From Candidatus Cloacimonadota bacterium (lineage in GTDB: Bacteria > Cloacimonadota > Cloacimonadia > Cloacimonadales > TCS61): a stretch of DNA of 6,191 bases. Below the pieces are notes generated by a model. It was given only the letters and a program-made list of their open reading frames with translations. It was not told the DNA's origin and searched no databases. Numbering within the stretch: position 1 is the first letter of the stretch; the number at the start of each line of letters is the position of its first letter. Made by a program: the position numbers and the translations under genes. This document shows, piece by piece, positions 1-6,191 of the stretch. The DNA lies in NCBI GenBank assembly GCA_016931665.1, contig JAFGEH010000013.1, positions 1 through 6,191 on the forward strand, written 5' to 3'.

Positions 1-182
1 ACCCGGGAAAATTCCGGTTTGACCTTGCCCAGAAAAATATCTTTGAACTGATTCATACCGGCATTGGTAAAAAGCAGAGTGGGATCATGAAGAGGGATTA
101 CCGGAGCAGAAGGAAGGGCTTTATGCTGCCTGTTTTCGAAGAATTCGATAAACTGTTTTCTGATCTCATGGCTACTGATCAT
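1..182 (-). CDS. alaS: Alanyl-tRNA synthetase, N-terminal 60 codons (cut by left window edge)
   Basis: This is the start of the class II enzyme that charges tRNA-Ala with alanine in the cytoplasm. The reading frame begins MISSHEIRKQFIEFF and contains DPTLLFTNAGMNQFKDIFLG at residues 33-52, the hallmark N-terminal stretch of bacterial AlaRS around class II motif 1. The frame runs open to the left edge, so the rest of the aminoacylation domain, the tRNA-recognition region, the editing domain and the C-Ala domain lie outside the window. The ATG at 182 is chosen because an AGGGG ribosome site sits 6 nt before it and an in-frame TGA lies a few codons upstream. It has its own strong promoter, so it need not depend on the transporter operon upstream. 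Family identity is close to certain from this motif. Nothing odd is seen in the visible part. Confidence 0.95.
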   Translation of the reverse strand, partial: MISSHEIRKQFIEFFENRQHKALPSAPVIPLHDPTLLFTNAGMNQFKDIFLGKVKPEFSR

Positions 183-188
183 TTCAAT

Positions 189-193
189 CCCCT
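189..193 (-). promoter_or_regulatory. Ribosome binding site of alaS
   Basis: AGGGG on the minus strand, 6 nt before the ATG at 182. It fixes the alaS start. No other in-frame start lies between it and the upstream in-frame TGA. Confidence 0.75.
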
Positions 194-227
194 GTTTCCA
201 TCATCTTAACCAGTTACATAGAAAAAC

Positions 228-256
228 TTTATATGATTCGAGTTAGAAATTGTCAA
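228..256 (-). promoter_or_regulatory. Sigma70-type promoter of alaS
   Basis: On the minus strand a perfect -35 box TTGACA (256-251) is followed by exactly 17 nt and a -10 box TATAAA (233-228, five of six consensus bases). Transcription would start near position 221, giving a leader of about 40 nt before the alaS ATG. The leader is too short for a T-box or other large riboswitch. The match to consensus and spacing is seen directly; activity is inferred. A 10-bp palindrome touches the upstream edge of the -35 box. Confidence 0.8.
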
Positions 257-264
257 TCCGGATT
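255..264. repeat. Perfect 10-bp palindrome abutting the alaS -35 box
   Basis: AATCCGGATT reads the same on both strands and overlaps the first two bases of the TTGACA box. Its position could suit a regulator binding site, but a palindrome this short can arise by chance and no second copy is seen near it. Confidence 0.3.
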
Positions 265-493
265 ATGTGTAAAGGAAAAAGACTTCTTTACTGATGCGTC
301 CTGAATTAGTATACAAAATATTTATAAATTAGGCGCATTTAAGATCTCATATGGAGTTATTTAATAACTGGTGAATATGCTCCTCCAATAAAACCTGAAT
401 TCCTGGATTTATTGCTGCTCAATAGGATTACCGTGCAGCTTAGTCACTTTAAAATTGATAATTACAATGCAATAACTTTTTTAAAGTTTAACT

Positions 494-541
494 ATTCCCG
501 GATGAGACTCCGGAAACCTCTAATTCACTTTATCCGGGAAT
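494..541 (-). repeat. Inverted repeat starting at the transporter stop codon; possible 3' hairpin
   Basis: ATTCCCGGAT (541-532 on the minus strand) is perfectly complementary to ATCCGGGAAT (503-494), giving a 10-bp stem with a 28-nt loop. The stem starts at the last base of the TGA stop of the 706-residue exporter subunit. Inside the loop lies TTTCCGGA (516-509), which can instead pair with TCCGGGAA (502-495) around a 6-nt loop with one G-U pair. The two folds exclude each other. No run of U follows the hairpin on either strand (the minus transcript continues AGTTAAACTTTAAAAAAG), so this is not a standard intrinsic terminator. It may protect the mRNA 3' end or mark a factor-dependent stop. 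Confidence 0.5.
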
Positions 542-2661
542 CAGGTATATTGCAGCCTGTAAAGATCAAAGTATAAACCCTTCCTGGCCAGGAGTTCCTG
601 ATGGGTACCTTCTTCCCTGATTTCACCCTTGTGAATCACAATGATCCGATCGACTCGCTGAATAGTGGAAAGGCGGTGGGCAATTATGATCGAGGTGCGT
701 TTCTCCATCACCTTGTGCAGGGCATCCTGGATCAGTATCTCGGTTTCCGTATCTATATTGGAAGTAGCCTCGTCCAGCACGAAAATTGCAGGATCATAAG
801 CCAGTACCCTGGCAAAAGCGATCAACTGCCGCTGCCCCACGGAGAGGGTGGCTCCCCTTTCCATAACTGGTTCTTCATATTTACCCGGCAGGGACTCAAT
901 AAACTCATGAACATTTACGTAACGGGCTACTTCTTCCAGGGTCTTCTGAGATATCTGCTGATTATGAAGTACAATATTATCACGAATTGTCCCCGTAAAA
1001 AGAAAGACATCCTGCTGGACAATGCCGATATTACTCCGCAGTTCTTCCAGGCAGTAATCTCTGATATCCTGCTTATCGATGAGGATATTGCCCTGCTGGA
1101 ATGGATAGAGCCCGGAAATAAGGCTGATTATAGAAGTCTTACCAGATCCGGTATGCCCTACCAAGGCAACCTTCTCTCCTGGTTTTATTCGAAAGGAAAT
1201 ATTCTTCAGGACATCGCCGTTGTTCTCACCATAACGCATCGAGACGTTCTGGAATTCTATCTCACCCCGGAATCTGATCCCGCATTTTTTTTCTCTGTAA
1301 TTATCTTCCTCGGGTTTATCCATGAGATCGAATATCCTTTCGGCACCCGACATAGCAGCCTGCAGAATATTGAATTTCTCGCTCAACTGGTCTATCGGTT
1401 CGAAGAAGCGATCGATATAACTAACAAAAGCCATGAAAATACCCAGGGAAATCGCATTCTGCATAACTCGTCCCAGACCATACCAGACGATGATGGCAAC
1501 CGCCACCCTTCTCATGGAATGGATAACCGGGCGGAAAGAGGCGTAGATCCTCATCTGGCGCAGGGAAGCCTGGTAATATTCTTCGTTTATGGCACTGAAT
1601 TCGTCCCGCTTCCTGCGATATTGATTGAATAACTGAATTATCTTGGCTCCGGCAATATCTTCTGAAAGAGTGGCATTGATGGCAGCGATCTTCTTCCTTA
1701 CTACGCGATAAGCCACTCGGATCTTGTTCTTGAAGACAATGAGCAGAACAGCCAGAAAAGGTAGGACGGTAAACGTTGCCAGTGCCAGTTTCCAATCCAG
1801 AATCAGCATCATCACCAGTATCCCCAGCATTACAATCAGGTCCTGGATCAGATTGATCAATCCTGAACTCAGCATCTCATCCAGGGTGCGCACATCGTTG
1901 GTCACCCTGGTTACCAGGCGGCCGATGGGATTATGATCGAAAAAAGAAAGCGACATCTTCTGCAGATGAGCAAAAAGGTCTCGGCGCAGATCGTACATGG
2001 CATGCTGCGCTGAATAATTGATAGTATATATTTGAAAATAGGTAAAGACGAATTGAGCCAGAATGATGCCCAGAAAGAGAAGGCCGTAGATTTTCAGTTG
2101 TCGGAAATCTTTCATCCTCAGGGATTTCATCTCTTCCGCGGATAAGGCCCCCTCTGCCTGCAGCCTGTTCAGTTCGGCAGCCGGAACAGCCATGATCCCG
2201 GACGAAAGCCGTTTACTTTCAGAAGCAGTAAGTTTATCCAGATTCCCACTGGAAGCATCAATCAGGACAACTCTATGAAAGAATCGCCCCTCAGTTTGCA
2301 ATTTTTCGAGTTCTTCCCGGGCCAGGAAACTGGATTTTCTTTCCGGAAAGAGCAGGAAAAAGTATCCATTCCACTCATAAGGCAGGAACTTTATCCGGGG
2401 GTAATTCCGGATGAATTCATCTCTCTCCTCCGGAAAAGAAAATTCCACCAGGTTGCGGTTGGCTGCAATAACATTATCAACCGCCTGTTTGGAAACATAG
2501 GGTAGGGCCAGCTGGGTTGCCGCCACCAGCATCAGCAGGATAAAAGAAATTACCACCATTGTGAGATAAGGTTTAAGATAGGAAATTAATCGCTTGAAGA
2601 GTTCCTTATCGTAGATCCTGCTTTTAATATCATCTTCGGTTCCTATCATCTGCTGTCGCAT
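541..2661 (-). CDS. ABC exporter half-transporter, long subunit with an extra extracellular domain (BmrD/LmrD/YheH-like)
   Basis: Half of a type IV ABC multidrug-type exporter in the inner membrane, 706 residues against the usual 580-600. Membrane helices lie near residues 33-55, 192-215, 268-288, 291-309, 381-399 and 404-421. The nucleotide-binding domain follows: A-loop Tyr477, Walker A GHTGSGKT (502-509), Q-loop Gln550, signature LSVGQ (606-610), Walker B ending Asp630 with catalytic Glu631, D-loop SNID and switch His662. The signature has Val in place of the usual first Gly, while the catalytic Glu is kept, so this subunit should supply Walker A/B to the canonical ATP site and a weak signature to the degenerate site. 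The extra length is an insert of about 120 residues (roughly 66-187) between helices 1 and 2, placed like the extracellular domain of Bacillus BmrD. It starts 16 bp after the stop of the 580-residue partner. The substrate cannot be read from sequence; drugs, lipids or peptides are possible. Confidence 0.92.
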   Translation of the reverse strand: MRQQMIGTEDDIKSRIYDKELFKRLISYLKPYLTMVVISFILLMLVAATQLALPYVSKQAVDNVIAANRNLVEFSFPEERDEFIRNYPRIKFLPYEWNGYFFLLFPERKSSFLAREELEKLQTEGRFFHRVVLIDASSGNLDKLTASESKRLSSGIMAVPAAELNRLQAEGALSAEEMKSLRMKDFRQLKIYGLLFLGIILAQFVFTYFQIYTINYSAQHAMYDLRRDLFAHLQKMSLSFFDHNPIGRLVTRVTNDVRTLDEMLSSGLINLIQDLIVMLGILVMMLILDWKLALATFTVLPFLAVLLIVFKNKIRVAYRVVRKKIAAINATLSEDIAGAKIIQLFNQYRRKRDEFSAINEEYYQASLRQMRIYASFRPVIHSMRRVAVAIIVWYGLGRVMQNAISLGIFMAFVSYIDRFFEPIDQLSEKFNILQAAMSGAERIFDLMDKPEEDNYREKKCGIRFRGEIEFQNVSMRYGENNGDVLKNISFRIKPGEKVALVGHTGSGKTSIISLISGLYPFQQGNILIDKQDIRDYCLEELRSNIGIVQQDVFLFTGTIRDNIVLHNQQISQKTLEEVARYVNVHEFIESLPGKYEEPVMERGATLSVGQRQLIAFARVLAYDPAIFVLDEATSNIDTETEILIQDALHKVMEKRTSIIIAHRLSTIQRVDRIIVIHKGEIREEGTHQELLARKGLYFDLYRLQYT

Positions 2662-2674
2662 TGCTTGGTATATT

Positions 2675-2680
2675 TCCTTA
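2675..2680 (-). promoter_or_regulatory. Ribosome binding site of the long exporter subunit, overlapping the upstream stop codon
   Basis: TAAGGA on the minus strand includes the TAA stop (2680-2678) of the 580-residue subunit. It is 13 nt from the ATG at 2661, longer than usual. No ATG, GTG or TTG in frame lies closer. The overlap suggests coupled translation of the two subunits in similar amounts, as a heterodimer needs. Confidence 0.6.
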
Positions 2681-4420
2681 ACGACTCAATTTTTCTTCTA
2701 TCTTCTGCTTCTCATACAGATCGTAATAAATGCCCTGCTGGAGGACGAGTTCCTGATGATTTCCGGTCTCGGCGATCCTGCCGTCCTGCAACACTATTAT
2801 CTTATCGGCATGCTGCACCGATGAAATCCTATGGGCAATGATAATAGTGGTCTTGTCTCTTCTCAGTTTTATCAATAAGTCGAGTATCTTTTTTTCTGTT
2901 TTGGTATCCACTGCGGACAAGGCATCATCCAGAATCAGAATATTAGGATTAGTGAGCAGAGCACGGGCAATGGCCAACCGTTGCTTCTGGCCTCCCGAAA
3001 GGGTAACCCCCCGTTCTCCAATTACGGTATCGAAACCCTTTTCAAATTCCACAATATCATCATACACTTGGGCATAATGGGCTACTTCTTCCACAAAAAG
3101 ACGATCCGCTCCGGGCAAACCGAGGCTGATATTATTGGCAACAGTATCAGAAAAGAGGAATATTTCCTGAGGCACAGTAACGATATCCCGTCTCAGGATA
3201 GTCAGCGGTATCTGGTATAACTCATTATTGTCAATATAAATGCTGTTTCGGGGAGGGTTATAGATTCTGGTAAGCAAGTCGATCAGAGTAGTTTTACCGC
3301 AGCCGGTACGGCCGACAATCGCCAGGGTCATCCCTACACTCAGAGAAAAGGAAATATTATCAAAGATCAATGGTGATTCCGTCTGATAGGCAAAACTCAG
3401 GTTCTGAACCCTGATACTTCCCTGCAGCGACTGTACTCCCGGATCCGGATTATCATCAACAATCTCCGGCTGTACCAGAAAAATCGAGTTCATCCTCTGC
3501 AGGGAAACTTTACCCCGCTGGTAGAGATTTACAAACCAGCCAATGGCTATCATGGGCCAGACGAACATGCCCAGATAGGAGAAAAATGCCACGAATTCTC
3601 CCATGGAAATCTCCCCCAGCAGGGTAGCCTGGCCTCCGAAAACCAGTACTATACCCATACTCAAGGATATGATCAGAAACATGGAAGGATGGAACATCCC
3701 GAATATCTTCACCAGCGAAATGTTCTGTCTGGCATAATCTCTGGCAGAACGGGAGATTTTATCCAGCTCATTTTTTTCCTGAACAAAAGCTTTCACGACT
3801 CGAATACCGGAAATACTCTCCTGTACCTGTCCGGACATAACAGCGAAAGAGGTTTGAACTTCCCGGAACAGCCGATGTATCTGCCGGCCGAATCCGATAA
3901 TTACCAGGGTTAACAAAGGCATGGGTATCACCGCCAGCAGGGTCAGGCGAAGATTAATGTTAATCATGAAGAAAAGAGAAGCAATGGAAAATACCACAAT
4001 ATCCACGATAATGACCATACCAAATCCGATCAGCATGCGAACAGCATTGAGATCGTTGGTGGCATAGGCCATCAGATCTCCGGTTTGGGTTCGATTAAAG
4101 AAATTGCGGGATAGTAGCAATAGATGGTCGTAATACATTTGGCGGACATCCCGTTCTACCAACCAGGCGTTTCCCATCAGCAACAGGCGCCAGATGAATC
4201 TGATCAGGGCAATACCGATAGCGATCAGAAAGATAAGCAAAGAATATTTGAGTAATCCTGACTGGGTGAATCCGGGCAGGTCAATTCTGTCCACCGCCTG
4301 CTGCATGATTCTGGGCACTATCAGTTGCAGGATATCAACAACTATTATCAGAAAAAGTCCCAGACTGATGGCGAGCCAGTTCTTCTTCAGGATCGGCAAG
4401 ACCTTTTCGAACGTCTTCAT
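2678..4420 (-). CDS. ABC exporter half-transporter, short subunit with a degenerate catalytic site (BmrC/LmrC/YheI-like)
   Basis: 580 residues, normal for a half-exporter: six membrane helices (about 15-36, 57-80, 133-152, 158-176, 240-262, 274-296), then the ATPase domain. Visible motifs are A-loop Tyr345, Walker A GRTGCGKT (370-377), Q-loop Gln418, a perfect signature LSGGQ (474-478), Walker B ending Asp498 followed by Asp499 where the catalytic Glu normally stands, and switch His530. Asp at this place is the known mark of the degenerate half of heterodimeric exporters such as BmrCD, LmrCD and TM287/288. Its intact signature would complete the active ATP site of the 706-residue partner encoded just downstream. 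The order short then long matches Bacillus yheI-yheH. The start ATG lies 6 bp after the stop of the kinase gene with only a weak ribosome site (CCGGAA directly adjoining), so translation is probably coupled to the kinase. Substrate unknown. Confidence 0.93.
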   Translation of the reverse strand: MKTFEKVLPILKKNWLAISLGLFLIIVVDILQLIVPRIMQQAVDRIDLPGFTQSGLLKYSLLIFLIAIGIALIRFIWRLLLMGNAWLVERDVRQMYYDHLLLLSRNFFNRTQTGDLMAYATNDLNAVRMLIGFGMVIIVDIVVFSIASLFFMININLRLTLLAVIPMPLLTLVIIGFGRQIHRLFREVQTSFAVMSGQVQESISGIRVVKAFVQEKNELDKISRSARDYARQNISLVKIFGMFHPSMFLIISLSMGIVLVFGGQATLLGEISMGEFVAFFSYLGMFVWPMIAIGWFVNLYQRGKVSLQRMNSIFLVQPEIVDDNPDPGVQSLQGSIRVQNLSFAYQTESPLIFDNISFSLSVGMTLAIVGRTGCGKTTLIDLLTRIYNPPRNSIYIDNNELYQIPLTILRRDIVTVPQEIFLFSDTVANNISLGLPGADRLFVEEVAHYAQVYDDIVEFEKGFDTVIGERGVTLSGGQKQRLAIARALLTNPNILILDDALSAVDTKTEKKILDLLIKLRRDKTTIIIAHRISSVQHADKIIVLQDGRIAETGNHQELVLQQGIYYDLYEKQKIEEKLSR

Positions 4421-4426
4421 TTCCGG

Positions 4427-6191
4427 TTAAATCGCCTTATGCAGAATAAACACAAAGGTAGATCCCTGTGGTTTATTATCCATAACAAAAACAGAGCCGT
4501 CAAAGCTTTCCATAGCTTTCTTAACTATGTAGAGCCCCATGCCGCTATGCTTACTGCTGCCTGTAGTAAAACCTTCATCGAAGATATAATTTCGGATCTC
4601 GGCGGGTATACCCCTCCCGAAGTCATGAATTTTTATTTCGCAGATATTATCTGAAGCCTTCAACTCGATATCGATCTTAGGGGTCTGGCCGTGTTCGATG
4701 GCGTTCCTGATCACATTGTCAAAAACCGAACTTAGAGATTCATCAGCCATAACCCGGCAGTTTCCCTTAATTTCAATTTCAATGTCTTTGTATTTATCTT
4801 TGAACTGTTCCAGTATTTCTCTAACCTGGAAAACCCGGAGATCAGAATGTTCTGACATGAAATTCTCAAATTTCTTCATCTGCTCGATCAGGCTGACACT
4901 TTTCTCTATTCGCCCGGATATCTCCTGCAGAATGCTGTCATCCCGATTTCTGGAATAGAGAGAAATTCCGCTTTTCAGGGTTGCCAGATCATTAGTCAGA
5001 TCATGACGTAATATCCGGTTGATCTGTTTGAGATGATCACTATGGGCATAACTTTCTTTCTCAGCTTTCTTTCTTTCCTCGATTTCATGATTAAGTTTAC
5101 TGTTGATATCCGTAAGCACCTGATTATGTTCGCGCAATTCCTGCTGTTTCTCCCGGCGTATCAGATATCTATTGTAGAGGATTGCCACTATTATCAGTAG
5201 TAATATGGTTAAAGAAAGTATAAAATTGATAACTATTTTCTGCCTTTTCAACTCCAGTTTCTGGATTTTATCAATAGCTTCGTTTTCTGATGTGAGTTTA
5301 TCTATTTCCGCTTTGATCTGGAGATGGGTAATTTCCCGGTTGCTGGCTATGGTTGCCAGTTCTTTCTCGATACTCATATATTTCTGGTAACAGGATAATG
5401 CCTCCCGGTAGTTTTTTAGTCCGGTATAAAGCTGAGCCAGATAATCGTAATTATTCTTAAGTAATTCCCTGGCTGATATCGAATTGAATTTGAGCAGATA
5501 ATTTTCAGCTTCTATAAAATAGACCAGGGCGGAATCTGGTTTGTTCCACGAGAGGTAAAGATAACCAATATTAACCAGTGAACTACCCATTAACGGATGG
5601 ATATCATTAATCCTTCTGTAATCCAGGGCCATTTGATTGAAGACCAGGGAGGTTTCATAATCACCTATTTGCAGATAATTCCAGCCCAGATCATTGTAAG
5701 CCAGAGAGATATACCAGGGATCTTCTGCCTGCATGGCAAGAATCAGGGCTTCTCTGTCGTTCCGGATCGCTTCTGCAAAATTTCCCAAATTCATATTAAT
5801 CTTGCCGATCTGAATCAGGATCATACTGATATCAGAAGGGACTGCCAGGTTCTTGAATTTTTCCAGAGCCTGATTGGAATAATCCAGGGACAGGTCGTTT
5901 TTCTCCAGTTGCCGGTAAGTATCGCCGAGCAGGGAAAGGATCTCGGCAGTGAGTTTCTCCTCATGCTGATCCCGGGATAGAGAGAGTGCTTGAAAATAAT
6001 AATCTGCCGCCTTTTCAAAATCGGAAAGCGCGGCATACAACTGACCGAATTGCATCAGAACGCTGATTACGGAAACCGGGTCACTCTGAATACGGGCAGC
6101 TTCATAAGCCTGCATGTGGAAACGATATGCTTCTACAAAATTCCCCAGTCTCATGTGACCGTTAGCCAGTGCCAGCAGAGCTTCCATTTCA
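4427..6191 (-). CDS. TPR-repeat membrane sensor histidine kinase (5' end cut by right window edge)
   Basis: Probable sensor of a two-component system. Residues are counted from the first Met in the window (ATG at 6187), which is probably internal: the frame is still open at the edge, the first TPR has already begun and there is no signal peptide. Seven TPR-like repeats occupy about 1-276 with a period near 40 residues. Then come a coiled coil (about 277-314), one membrane helix (about 318-338), a second coiled coil (about 342-385), an H-box LRHDLTNDL with the likely phosphorylated His395, and a HATPase_c domain: N-box around Asn491/Asn495, G1 box DFGRG (522-526), F-box region near 536-541 and G2 box GMGLYIV (549-555). 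The protein ends right after the HATPase_c domain with no receiver domain. With an N-terminal signal or anchor the TPR part would be periplasmic; that is inferred. No response regulator is visible, and the gene leads into the exporter pair after 6 bp. Confidence 0.92.
   Translation of the reverse strand, partial: EMEALLALANGHMRLGNFVEAYRFHMQAYEAARIQSDPVSVISVLMQFGQLYAALSDFEKAADYYFQALSLSRDQHEEKLTAEILSLLGDTYRQLEKNDLSLDYSNQALEKFKNLAVPSDISMILIQIGKINMNLGNFAEAIRNDREALILAMQAEDPWYISLAYNDLGWNYLQIGDYETSLVFNQMALDYRRINDIHPLMGSSLVNIGYLYLSWNKPDSALVYFIEAENYLLKFNSISARELLKNNYDYLAQLYTGLKNYREALSCYQKYMSIEKELATIASNREITHLQIKAEIDKLTSENEAIDKIQKLELKRQKIVINFILSLTILLLIIVAILYNRYLIRREKQQELREHNQVLTDINSKLNHEIEERKKAEKESYAHSDHLKQINRILRHDLTNDLATLKSGISLYSRNRDDSILQEISGRIEKSVSLIEQMKKFENFMSEHSDLRVFQVREILEQFKDKYKDIEIEIKGNCRVMADESLSSVFDNVIRNAIEHGQTPKIDIELKASDNICEIKIHDFGRGIPAEIRNYIFDEGFTTGSSKHSGMGLYIVKKAMESFDGSVFVMDNKPQGSTFVFILHKAI

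Larger units (their letters stand above)
183..540. other. Intergenic region between the exporter operon and alaS
   Basis: About 360 bp, more AT-rich than its neighbours, with no credible gene. The longest ATG-started frames on either strand are about 10 to 25 codons, without a convincing ribosome site. It holds the alaS ribosome site and promoter at its left end and the inverted repeat behind the transporter stop at its right end. Between them (about 265-490) I see only weak dyads: AGTTATT-T-AATAACT at 355-369 and AACTTT-TTT-AAAGTT at 474-488. A GGAGG at 384-388 (minus-strand reading) has no start codon at a usable distance. Confidence 0.7.

Noticed and set aside
355..369. AGTTATT-T-AATAACT dyad as an operator
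   Set aside because: Short, AT-only apart from its ends, in an AT-rich gap and about 100 bp from the nearest promoter; easily produced by chance.
474..488. AACTTT-TTT-AAAGTT dyad as an intrinsic terminator of the exporter operon
   Set aside because: The stem is only 6 AT-rich pairs with a 3-nt loop and no U run follows on the minus strand, so it would be too weak to terminate.
183..540. CRISPR array, tRNA, riboswitch or mobile element ends in the gap
   Set aside because: No spaced direct repeats, no cloverleaf-like sequence, no target-site duplication or terminal repeats, and the predicted alaS leader of about 40 nt is too short for a T-box.
601..1632. Plus-strand open frame of 343 codons opposite the long exporter subunit
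   Set aside because: It lies fully antisense to the ATPase and transmembrane coding region of a clear ABC gene, its translation has no recognisable motif, and no plus-strand promoter is evident before it. It is a coding shadow.
1421..1795. Minus-strand frame of 124 codons inside the long exporter gene
   Set aside because: Out-of-frame overlap with a gene whose own frame is fully supported by domain structure; the translation is of low-complexity, unprotein-like composition.
5597..5980. Plus-strand open frame of 127 codons opposite the TPR region
   Set aside because: Antisense shadow of the repeat-rich kinase gene; no family signature and no independent support.

Overview
All four genes supported in this 6.2 kb window lie on the minus strand, so it reads right to left as sensor histidine kinase > short ABC half-exporter > long ABC half-exporter > (about 360 bp gap) > alaS. 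The kinase is cut by the right edge and alaS by the left edge. The organism looks like a bacterium of moderate GC content. It uses Shine-Dalgarno sequences (AGGGG before alaS, TAAGGA before the long half-exporter) and a sigma70-type promoter (TTGACA, 17 nt, TATAAA). The ribosome sites and promoter type argue against typical Bacteroidota. A TPR histidine kinase beside a BmrCD/LmrCD-like exporter would suit a group such as Cloacimonadota or a relative, but that is only a guess.

Right part (4427-6191): the kinase has at least seven TPR-like repeats with a period near 40 residues, a coiled coil, one membrane helix, a second coiled coil, and an HDxxN-type dimerisation helix followed by a HATPase_c domain. 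No response regulator is visible.

Middle (541-4420): two half-size type IV ABC exporters of 580 and 706 residues, 16 bp apart, that look like the two halves of one heterodimer. The short subunit has Asp where the catalytic Walker B Glu should be. The long subunit has a changed signature motif (LSVGQ). Together these give one degenerate and one canonical ATP site. The long subunit also carries an extra domain of about 120 residues between its first two membrane helices, like the extracellular domain of BmrD. The kinase stop and the transporter start are 6 bp apart, so all three genes probably form one transcript in which a sensor is made together with an exporter.

Left part (1-540): the first 60 codons of alanyl-tRNA synthetase, its ribosome site and a near-consensus promoter of its own. 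Before that lies a gap with an inverted repeat starting at the last base of the transporter stop codon. The repeat can fold in two mutually exclusive ways. No other gene is visible in the gap. The long plus-strand ORFs are antisense shadows of the transporter and kinase genes.
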